Assembly (NCBI GenBank): GCA_023663185.1
Contig: JAMPHY010000017.1
Coordinates: 1 to 64,000, forward strand
Source of the DNA: Clostridiales bacterium
GTDB lineage: Bacteria; Bacillota; Clostridia; Lachnospirales; Lachnospiraceae
Length of the DNA: 64,000 bases
Direction of reading: 5' to 3'
Below the pieces are notes generated by a model. That model was not told the DNA's origin, searched no databases, and was given only the letters and a program-made list of their open reading frames with translations. Numbering within the stretch: the first letter of the stretch is position 1; every line of letters begins with the position of its first letter. This document shows, one piece after another, positions 8,014 through 15,278 of the stretch. The translations under genes and the position numbers were made by a program.

Positions 8014-8692
8014 TAATTTTCTCCAATTCTTCCACAGTATCAATTTCAATAAGCTGGCCTTCCGCTACAGGCTCAACGGTTAGATAAAGTTTATCCAGAT
8101 TGTTGTTCATCACTTCGTCCCAGAAGAGACTGCCGTTTTCTTCCTCTATATAAGCTTTTTCAATTTCCTCTTTTAATATTAAAGCGTCGGTATATTTTAA
8201 ATAGGAAACCCCTACCATGTTGTATACATCCGTACCGCCTTTGCCGATTCTTACGATATGACCGTCTTCAAGGTCAAATACCCAGTCGTCTGAATAGCCT
8301 GCCTGCATACGTCCGTAATAACATGAATTTGACAACTCCTTTTTAAAAATAGACGAATCCGCAATATATAAATCCGACTCGCATATAAAGCAATTACCAC
8401 GCTCAAGCACATTTTTTGCCGCATAAATGGAAGAAATGTTATTTTTTACATTATAATCGGGATTATGTATCAGCTTGACCTGCGGGTACCGCGTAGGCAG
8501 ATATTCAAACTGTTCTGCAAGATAACCCGTCACCACATATATCTCATCGACCGGTCTGGTCAAAAGCCCTTCGATCACAGTCTCTATCATCGGTTTTCCT
8601 TTTACTGCAACAAGCGGTTTAGGCATTTTATCCGTAATTGGTCTCATGCGTGTGCCAAGACCTGCCGCCATCAGTATTGCAATTTCCTGCAT
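8000..8692 (-). CDS. pntC: PntC-like (2-aminoethylphosphonate) cytidylyltransferase
   Basis: 230 residues from the ATG at 8692, which has AGGAGG 7 bases upstream. A single nucleotidyltransferase domain of the LicC/PntC type: AAGLGTRMRPITDKMPKPL binding loop, then YNVKNNISSIYAAKN, typical of choline-phosphate and AEP cytidylyltransferases. Placed between aepX and aepY, it most likely makes CMP-AEP, the activated donor for attachment to surface polymers. Phosphocholine is the alternative substrate, but no choline uptake or kinase gene is nearby. Confidence 0.82.
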   Translation of the reverse strand: MQEIAILMAAGLGTRMRPITDKMPKPLVAVKGKPMIETVIEGLLTRPVDEIYVVTGYLAEQFEYLPTRYPQVKLIHNPDYNVKNNISSIYAAKNVLERGNCFICESDLYIADSSIFKKELSNSCYYGRMQAGYSDDWVFDLEDGHIVRIGKGGTDVYNMVGVSYLKYTDALILKEEIEKAYIEEENGSLFWDEVMNNNLDKLYLTVEPVAEGQLIEIDTVEELEKINESI

Positions 8693-8702
8693 ATTGCGCC
8701 TC

Positions 8703-9998
8703 CTAAATCTCGTCAATCAATCTTATGATATCTTTAAACGGCATTAAGCGGGAATCAATCTCCAAAGCCCTGTGGTGTTTCAAGATATCTATTGCAGCGC
8801 CCTGCATTGCCGGAAATGCGCTTCTGGTAAGCTGATTGGCATAAATCACAATATTTACGCCTGCAGCGGCAAGTTCTTCTTCCGTAATGCTGTTAAAAGA
8901 AGTGGGAACCACAACTATAGGCGTTTCCTTATTTTTATTGCGGAATAAGCTGCAAAACTCAAGTATCTCTGTCGGCTCCTTACGACGCGAATGAATCATA
9001 ATGCCGTCCGCCCCCGCGTCAACATAGGCAAAAGCCCTGTTCAGTGCATCTTCCATTCCCCGCTCTAAGATAAGGCTTTCAATGCGGGCAATAATCATAA
9101 AATCATCAGTTCTAAGCGCCTGTTTTCCTGCGCGGATTTTAGCGGTAAAATTTTCAATGCTGTCCTGAGTCTGCTCAACTTCAGTACCAAAAAGGGAATT
9201 TTTCTTTAGCCCCGTTTTATCTTCTATGATAACTGCAGAAACGCCCATTCTTTCCAGTGTGCGTACATTATAAACAAAATGTTCCACCAGCCCGCCCGTA
9301 TCCCCGTCAAGAATAATCGGTTTGGTCGTCACGTCCATTACATCGTCTATGGTACGGATGCGCGAAGACATGTCCACCAGTTCGATATCGGGTTTCCCTT
9401 TTGCCGTCGAATCACAGAGACTGGAAATCCACATGGCGTCAAATTGGTCAAGTTCCCCGTTGCTTTCCACCACAGTCTTTTCAGCAATCAATCCCGTCAA
9501 TCCGGAATGGACTTCCAAAGCCTTAACTATATGTCGCATCTTAAGAAGCTGACGAAGGCGTTTACGCCTGAATTCCGGCATGGAAAGTTTTTCTTTCATA
9601 CGGTCGTCTGTCTTTTTAACTTCATCATTATAAGTATATGGGATTTCTACCAGTTCCCCGCCATAACGAACAACATTCTCAAGCACATTGTCGCGGATTA
9701 CTTTCTCCGGTCCGTCTTTCCAGTTGTCGCCATGAACCACATAGTCCGGTTTTATTTCAGCAAAAATGTCGTCATACATTATTTCTTTCTGTATAATTAC
9801 TCTATCTGCCAGTCCAGTATCTTCTACAATCCTAATCCTCTGCTCGATTGGCACAGTGGGGAAACGGTTAAAACGCACCATTGCCTCGTCCGCCAGTATG
9901 CCGACAATAACTTCACCATATTTTTTCGCATTATTTAAGATATTAATATGCCCTTCATGAATCACATCCGTACAAAAACATGTATAAACTCTCTTCAC
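8703..9998 (-). CDS. aepX: Phosphoenolpyruvate mutase with N-terminal nucleotidyltransferase domain
   Basis: 431 residues from a GTG start at 9998 (GGAGG 6 bases upstream). Residues about 1-130 are a cytidylyltransferase-like fold with H14-EGH and the late TVPIEQRIRIVE region. Residues about 145-431 are the isocitrate-lyase-fold PEP mutase, with Mg-binding DGDTGG at 231-236 and the diagnostic EDKTGLKKNS at 259-268. It forms the C-P bond (PEP to phosphonopyruvate), the committed step of phosphonate synthesis. This two-domain form is known in some AepX proteins; the substrate of its N-terminal domain is unclear because a separate PntC-like enzyme follows. Confidence 0.95.
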   Translation of the reverse strand: MKRVYTCFCTDVIHEGHINILNNAKKYGEVIVGILADEAMVRFNRFPTVPIEQRIRIVEDTGLADRVIIQKEIMYDDIFAEIKPDYVVHGDNWKDGPEKVIRDNVLENVVRYGGELVEIPYTYNDEVKKTDDRMKEKLSMPEFRRKRLRQLLKMRHIVKALEVHSGLTGLIAEKTVVESNGELDQFDAMWISSLCDSTAKGKPDIELVDMSSRIRTIDDVMDVTTKPIILDGDTGGLVEHFVYNVRTLERMGVSAVIIEDKTGLKKNSLFGTEVEQTQDSIENFTAKIRAGKQALRTDDFMIIARIESLILERGMEDALNRAFAYVDAGADGIMIHSRRKEPTEILEFCSLFRNKNKETPIVVVPTSFNSITEEELAAAGVNIVIYANQLTRSAFPAMQGAAIDILKHHRALEIDSRLMPFKDIIRLIDEI

Positions 9999-10036
9999 AA
10001 TAATCCTCCTAGATACAAATTGTTATCATTGATAAT

Positions 10037-10064
10037 ATTGGGGACATGAACTCATGCCGCATTC
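10037..10064. repeat. Relic of the palindromic intergenic repeat
   Basis: GGGGACATGAACTCATGCCGCATTC joins the left end (GGCGACATGAACTCAT) and the right end (CATGCCGC) of the long hairpin repeat at 22248 and 30809, without the roughly 110-bp interior. It lies 6 bp downstream of the phnW-like stop codon, the same relative position as the full copies. Confidence 0.6.
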
Positions 10065-10069
10065 ATCTT

Positions 10070-11191
10070 TCACATTTTTACAGGCACTGCCACATTATTC
10101 ACCTCAAGCGCCTCTTTAAACACCTTAAAGAACTCATATATATCCGCCTCATCAATAGCGCCTAAGGCACACAGCCTGAACATTCCGGTATTTTCAACTT
10201 TGCCGGGATATATAGTAAATCCCCGCTCATAACAATAATCATGTATCTTCGTAAAATCCCAGTTTTCATCATGAGGATACAACGCCGCCGCCACTAAACC
10301 GGAAGTGTTTTCATCAGGCATATATATCTGAAAACCAAGTTCCCTAAGACCAGCGCAGATTGCATTAAAGACGCGCGTATGCCTCTCCCACTTTGCTGCT
10401 TCCCCTTCTTCAAAATATTCCCTTAATGCCTGAATAGCCGCATAGATAACCTGAACTGGAGGCGTAAAGTGCATCTCGCCGTGTTTCTTAAAATAATCGT
10501 ACTGCATATAAAGATTACAGTAGTAAGAGCGTTTGGGATAGGATGCCGAGGCTTCGATTTCCTTCTTTTTACCGATAACAAATGACAGTCCTGTCATTCC
10601 CATAATGCCTTTTTGTGCAGAAGCCATACAGAAATCTATTTCATCTTTCGCCATGTCGATAGGTATCATGGCATAAGAAGATGTGGTATCAGTTACAAAA
10701 ACCGCATTATATTTATGTGCAAGCGCGCCTATTTCGCGTATAGGATTAAGCAGCCCTGTTCCTGTTTCGTGGTGCGTTATATATACTAATGCTATATCGC
10801 TGTTCTCCTTTAAAACCGACTCCACTTTATCCAAGTCAGGCTGTGCATTAAGCGGCATCTGCAGGTCAATATGTGGCAGACCGTAATATTCGCAGATTTC
10901 CACTGCCCTGCGGCTGTATGCGCCATTATCGATAATCAGTATCTTTTTATCTGCAGGCAGCAGGGAATTTAAACAGATATCCATGCTGATAGTTCCTGAA
11001 CCGCAAAATAATACCGCCGCATATTCATCAGTACCTGCATGCACAATTTTCAAAAGTCCCTCTTCAAGCTCCTGCATAATTTTCACAAATTCTTTTTCCC
11101 TCGGACATATATCCGGCACTACCTGCGCCATCTTAACTGTGTCCGTGGTTGTTGCCGGTCCCGGATTTAGTAATACATTTCTTTTTACCAT
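10070..11191 (-). CDS. phnW: 2-aminoethylphosphonate-pyruvate transaminase (PhnW/AepZ-like)
   Basis: 373 residues, fold-type I PLP enzyme. The N-terminus LLNPGPATTT is characteristic of PhnW, and the PLP lysine falls at Lys194 (ASAQKGIMGMTG), the PhnW position. In this context, with PEP mutase and decarboxylase but no phosphonatase, it should run in the biosynthetic direction: phosphonoacetaldehyde to 2-aminoethylphosphonate. It starts 7 bp after the YidC-transferase fusion gene, so the two are tightly coupled. Confidence 0.92.
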   Translation of the reverse strand: MVKRNVLLNPGPATTTDTVKMAQVVPDICPREKEFVKIMQELEEGLLKIVHAGTDEYAAVLFCGSGTISMDICLNSLLPADKKILIIDNGAYSRRAVEICEYYGLPHIDLQMPLNAQPDLDKVESVLKENSDIALVYITHHETGTGLLNPIREIGALAHKYNAVFVTDTTSSYAMIPIDMAKDEIDFCMASAQKGIMGMTGLSFVIGKKKEIEASASYPKRSYYCNLYMQYDYFKKHGEMHFTPPVQVIYAAIQALREYFEEGEAAKWERHTRVFNAICAGLRELGFQIYMPDENTSGLVAAALYPHDENWDFTKIHDYCYERGFTIYPGKVENTGMFRLCALGAIDEADIYEFFKVFKEALEVNNVAVPVKM

Positions 11192-11197
11192 ATGAAT

Positions 11198-13072
11198 CTA
11201 ATTTCCTTTCTTATCTGCTTCTCGTTTAACCAAGCTGTCTATAATATATTTTGCCCCAATCCTGCCGCTGTTGCCGACATTATAGATATAGGAGTCACGC
11301 AGCTTAATCATCGAATCTTTTGAGAACTGTTTATCGCCTAAAAGCCGCTCAACCATTCCCACCGCTTCTGCAATTTTGCTTTCTTCCACGGAAATGCCGA
11401 CTTTATTTCTCAGTTCAATATCTATCGGCACGCATGAAAGTTCAGCGTAATCCGGATTTACTATCTTCATGGGCGTATCGACAAAAAGCACAGGCTTAAG
11501 CGTGGAAAAAGCATACTCATATGCAATGCTCGACCAGTCTGTAACCAGCAAATCCGCCGTATATACGGTGCTGTTTGAGGAAAAATCCTTTTGAAACTCA
11601 ATGCCGTCTTCCTCATACTGCTTGGCAAGCGCATCAATCCTTGCTTCAAAGTGACGTACATATTGCGGATGCGGACGAACAATAATCCGATGTCCCGATG
11701 TCTTTAATCCATCAAGCAGCGGCTCGATACATGAGTCAAGTATATTGTCTTTCTGCCATGAAGGAGCGATTAAAATCGTTTTTTGACCTTCTTCTTTTAC
11801 TTCGGGAAGCTGCTCATACGCCTCTTTCATATTGTCAATAACGCTTGAGCCCCATTCTACAATGTGTTTTTTAGGCAGAGCGTATTTTTCTTCCCGCTCC
11901 ATAATTTCTTCTTTATTTTTCGGTCCTGATACAAAAATAGTGTCAAAATGGTCTAACGCATCCTTGTGGAATGTCAGATTGGCGCTGTTTACATCATGAG
12001 GCACATAGATATACTCAATATCTTTATCCACATAAGAACGCTTAAGCTGAAAATTTTCCAAATCAGGAGTCGTCATTACCATAATAGCGGTCTCTAACTT
12101 CATCATCAGGACAATCAGCCTGTTTTCACCGATATAATATGGCTTAAACTGTTCATTAGCCAAAGCAAAAACCTCATCCTGCGGATCGCTTGTAATATAA
12201 TGCACCGTTATATTGGTACGGCGTATTATTTCTTCTATAATATTTCTGTAATATTTGTAGAAACCGTTTTTTTCCGAATAAAATACCAGCTTTTTCCCGG
12301 ATGCTGCAAGGAATCTTTTATAATCCTCTTTCTCCTTCTTACGATATGGATTATTGCGCGCTTCTTTTTTCTTCGGCGCCATAAACTGTTTCGCCTTGCG
12401 CAGCTCTTCTTTGCTTTCCTCAAGCGCTTCGTAATCGATATACTTTTTAGGATTAATCCAGATATTTAAAAGTACAAGCTGCAGTACAGATAAAAGATTA
12501 CTGTATATCCAGTATACACCTACGCCTATTGAGACGAAAAATCCCAGATAGAGCGATAAAGCTACCGAAAAAATCATCGTGCCGTATCTGTTAAGCGCTC
12601 CTTGTTCCGACTGCAGAACATTAATTTTGTTTTGCACAAAACACATGAAAAACGCCGACAGCGCCGCCAATGCAGGAACAAGTAAAGTAACGCCCATTTC
12701 GTTTATAGGCACTGCCGTAAGCGTCGTCCCGCGTTTAACCGCTTCCACAACCCCCATTAATAATGCAAGCTGCACAAACAGCGGAATCAAATCTGCAAAC
12801 GGATTATATCCCTCTTTTTTAAACAACTTATACTGTTCTTCGGATATCAGTTCACTGTTACCCATATAAGCTGCTTTGATATGATTCATCTCCGGCTGCA
12901 TACGGACGGTTTTAATTGAATTTTTCTGCACCCAGACTGACAATGGCAGTAATATCAGTTTTGATAAAAATGTAAAGAGTAAAATAGCAATCCAGTAATT
13001 GTGGCAGACAAGATAACAGATATTAATTATCCATAAAAGAGCGTCTACCACGGCATTTACAATCATTCCCAT
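11198..13072 (-). CDS. YidC/Oxa1-like membrane domain fused to CDP-glycerophosphotransferase-like domain
   Basis: 624 residues from the ATG at 13072 (GGAAA about 6 bases upstream). Residues 1-210 match the YidC core: first core helix IAILLFTFLSKLILLPL, cytoplasmic hairpin MQPEMNHIKAAY and KLFKKEGYNPFADLIPLFVQL, and later membrane helices. The conserved groove Arg of YidC aligns with Lys38. A basic linker (about 215-255) leads to a TagB/TagF-type GT-B domain (about 258-624) with VPHDVN, IIVRPHPQYVRH and TDWSSIAYEYAF. Such transferases move CDP-linked glycerol-phosphate onto wall polymers. Here the donor may be CMP-AEP, an inference from neighbours. The YidC part may serve only as an anchor. 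An unusual fusion. Confidence 0.85.
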   Translation of the reverse strand: MGMIVNAVVDALLWIINICYLVCHNYWIAILLFTFLSKLILLPLSVWVQKNSIKTVRMQPEMNHIKAAYMGNSELISEEQYKLFKKEGYNPFADLIPLFVQLALLMGVVEAVKRGTTLTAVPINEMGVTLLVPALAALSAFFMCFVQNKINVLQSEQGALNRYGTMIFSVALSLYLGFFVSIGVGVYWIYSNLLSVLQLVLLNIWINPKKYIDYEALEESKEELRKAKQFMAPKKKEARNNPYRKKEKEDYKRFLAASGKKLVFYSEKNGFYKYYRNIIEEIIRRTNITVHYITSDPQDEVFALANEQFKPYYIGENRLIVLMMKLETAIMVMTTPDLENFQLKRSYVDKDIEYIYVPHDVNSANLTFHKDALDHFDTIFVSGPKNKEEIMEREEKYALPKKHIVEWGSSVIDNMKEAYEQLPEVKEEGQKTILIAPSWQKDNILDSCIEPLLDGLKTSGHRIIVRPHPQYVRHFEARIDALAKQYEEDGIEFQKDFSSNSTVYTADLLVTDWSSIAYEYAFSTLKPVLFVDTPMKIVNPDYAELSCVPIDIELRNKVGISVEESKIAEAVGMVERLLGDKQFSKDSMIKLRDSYIYNVGNSGRIGAKYIIDSLVKREADKKGN

Positions 13073-13136
13073 AATATTTCCGTGCCTTTCAACAGCATAC
13101 AACTTTGCGCCTGCATTTTACAGGCACAAATACATT

Positions 13137-13397
13137 TTAGTCTTCATCGTCAGTCTTCTTAAATTCAATCTTTCCCTCAGTATCCGTTTCTTTCTTTTTG
13201 CCTTTAAAAAGTGCAAAAATCTTATGACGGAAAATAGTAAACGCCGCTCCAAGCGCAATCAATACGCCTGCAACGCCCTGAATAATATACGTTACAGCCG
13301 ACGGGTCAATGTAGGCATGCGCATGAATCGTAAATAGCATAAAAAAGCAGCTAAAAAAGTAGGTGAACTTAAAAATTTGTAACACAGTTTTTTTCAT
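13137..13397 (-). CDS. Small exported/membrane protein with YIDPS motif
   Basis: 86 residues from the ATG at 13397 (AAAGGGAG upstream). Residues 1-27 look like a signal peptide ending AHA. Then comes YIDPSAVTYIIQG, a second hydrophobic segment (about 36-56), and a basic-then-acidic tail ending KKTDDED. I recognise the Y-I-D-P motif as recurrent in small membrane proteins near surface-polymer genes, but know no assigned function. It lies between the first sulfatase-fold transferase and the YidC fusion, so it may be a small partner of either. Confidence 0.75.
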   Translation of the reverse strand: MKKTVLQIFKFTYFFSCFFMLFTIHAHAYIDPSAVTYIIQGVAGVLIALGAAFTIFRHKIFALFKGKKKETDTEGKIEFKKTDDED

Positions 13398-13461
13398 TGT
13401 AATAATCTCCCTTTGAAATTTAATCATATATTTATGTTATTAATATAAATTATTTATTGAT

Positions 13462-15177
13462 TTACCAGAATGAATCCGTCATAGGTACAATCACATTCGG
13501 TCCTATATCTATCTGATTAAACAAATCATCAATATCACCTGTGTAAGTATAACCATAATAGACGTTAAGATCCCCTTCTTTAAGTCCTGTATAGCACTGT
13601 ACTACAGGGTAGTTGGCAAAATCACTCTTTTTTATCCACACAGTACGCTCTCTAAGTTCATCCGACGAAAAATCATATATAGTTTGTCCATAAGCAGAAG
13701 AATCAAGACCTGCCGCCTTAGCAATGGTCGGCATAAATTCATTAAATGAGGCGGGAGCATTTGTAACAGGCATTACCTCATGCGACTCTCCCGGCTCTTT
13801 TATATAAAAAATAACCTGTGAATCACGTTCGCCGCCATGATCTGCCGTAATTATAATAGTCGAATTATCATATACCCCAAGTTCTTTTAACTGATTCAAA
13901 TACTCTTCCACTAACACCATACAACCTTTGGCTGTTTCCTCTAAAGTGGAATCATCTTTGGCTTCACAGTTTTCACCGGTTGTATACTCGTGTGTTCCCA
14001 TCAAATGTTGAATTATAACATAATTAGAGTTTTTATCTGCCTGTAATCCCTTTTCTTTAAGACCATCATAAAATTCATAATTATTGTGGTAAGTTCTGTT
14101 TTTCTTTATAATAACAATATCTTCGTATTCACTCATATTAGTATAAAACAAAGGTTTAAGAAACTCTGGAAACATACGATAACTTGACATCTTAACCATT
14201 GTTTTAAATAAAAGCTTGTAATTTACATCCATATCCTGTTTAACGTTTATTACATTAGAAACCATGCCGTCAAGCATTTTCACGTCGTTCATGCCGCAAA
14301 TATAAGCAGCTTCAGCCGTATATAAATTAAATTTATAGTCATTTTGAGCAAGCGCGCTATAAAAATCTTTGGTTTTTTCATCCTGCCATATATCGACAAA
14401 CCATTCATTTATCGGCTTTGACGGTTCTATTTCCCTGCCCGTAATCATATGTACCAAAGAGGGATATGTGCCATAATAAGTACAATCCATATTACTGTAA
14501 TATGTAAAATCGTGTAAAAAATCCGTTGCTCCCGGATAGGCTTGTTCAAGTGGAGCCAGATATTGATTACTAAAATAATCCAGCACCAGCACAATCACAT
14601 TTTTATCAGCAGATACTGTATATTGTTCTTCTCCGGAGAAAAAATATACATCTTCCGTCGGATGACGATATGCATTTTCGTCTGCTGAGACCAAAAGAGA
14701 AATTAAGGCTACAAGCTGTATACATAATAAAAATGCTGAAAGCCCTGCTACCAATTTTTTCCACATATCAAATTTGATAAAAGAAAATACTACTACGGCA
14801 GCGATTATTACCAGCCAAATAATTGCATTAAAAATCGCCCCTCCCGTTTGTGTTTTATACCCTTCCGGATTCATGCCGAGCAAATCCAGATTCTTGTTTA
14901 GAAACATAACCTGGATATATCCTGCAAGAGAAATCCCGAATACAAGAGAAAGTAATAACCCATGTATTTTATCAGGCAGAAAGGCAATAATTGCTGTCAG
15001 AATTATAGCGGCTGCCAGTGCCAAAACAGCCATATATCCGCCAAAATCTCCATATACAAACTGAAATCCTGTAACATTTGCAAAAAATATTTCCGATGGT
15101 CCGAAAATACACAGCATAAAAGTAAATAAAAAACAAGTTAAAAACGTAATTCCTATTTTTGAAAGTTTATTTTTCAT
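13462..15177 (-). CDS. Alkaline-phosphatase-superfamily membrane transferase, copy 1
   Basis: 571 residues. Five hydrophobic segments occupy about residues 8-165, followed by an extracellular sulfatase-fold domain. Seen: metal Asp200 (VLVLDYFSNQY), the nucleophile region TYPSLVHMITGRE (Ser240 likely), QHLMGTHEY and ITADHGG. This is the layout of LtaS, phosphoethanolamine and phosphoglycerol transferases. Given the AEP genes downstream, it probably moves a phosphoryl or phosphonyl group from lipid to a glycan on the outer face; substrate unproven. First gene of its transcript, with a consensus promoter at 15250-15278. The frameshifted paralogue lies upstream. Confidence 0.85.
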   Translation of the reverse strand: MKNKLSKIGITFLTCFLFTFMLCIFGPSEIFFANVTGFQFVYGDFGGYMAVLALAAAIILTAIIAFLPDKIHGLLLSLVFGISLAGYIQVMFLNKNLDLLGMNPEGYKTQTGGAIFNAIIWLVIIAAVVVFSFIKFDMWKKLVAGLSAFLLCIQLVALISLLVSADENAYRHPTEDVYFFSGEEQYTVSADKNVIVLVLDYFSNQYLAPLEQAYPGATDFLHDFTYYSNMDCTYYGTYPSLVHMITGREIEPSKPINEWFVDIWQDEKTKDFYSALAQNDYKFNLYTAEAAYICGMNDVKMLDGMVSNVINVKQDMDVNYKLLFKTMVKMSSYRMFPEFLKPLFYTNMSEYEDIVIIKKNRTYHNNYEFYDGLKEKGLQADKNSNYVIIQHLMGTHEYTTGENCEAKDDSTLEETAKGCMVLVEEYLNQLKELGVYDNSTIIITADHGGERDSQVIFYIKEPGESHEVMPVTNAPASFNEFMPTIAKAAGLDSSAYGQTIYDFSSDELRERTVWIKKSDFANYPVVQCYTGLKEGDLNVYYGYTYTGDIDDLFNQIDIGPNVIVPMTDSFW

Positions 15178-15249
15178 CGTATAATCATTCTCCCTTTACG
15201 GATTTATGTTGACACATCTGCCCATATCTTAATATTACCCATAAATCTT

Positions 15250-15278
15250 ATAATAAAATTTATATTTATATTTGTCAA
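15250..15278 (-). promoter_or_regulatory. Promoter of the phosphonate cluster
   Basis: Minus strand TTGACA (15278-15273), a 17-base spacer, and TATTAT (15255-15250), directly behind the stop codon of the paralogue. The intact transferase, small protein, YidC fusion and AEP genes could all be read from here. Confidence 0.7.
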
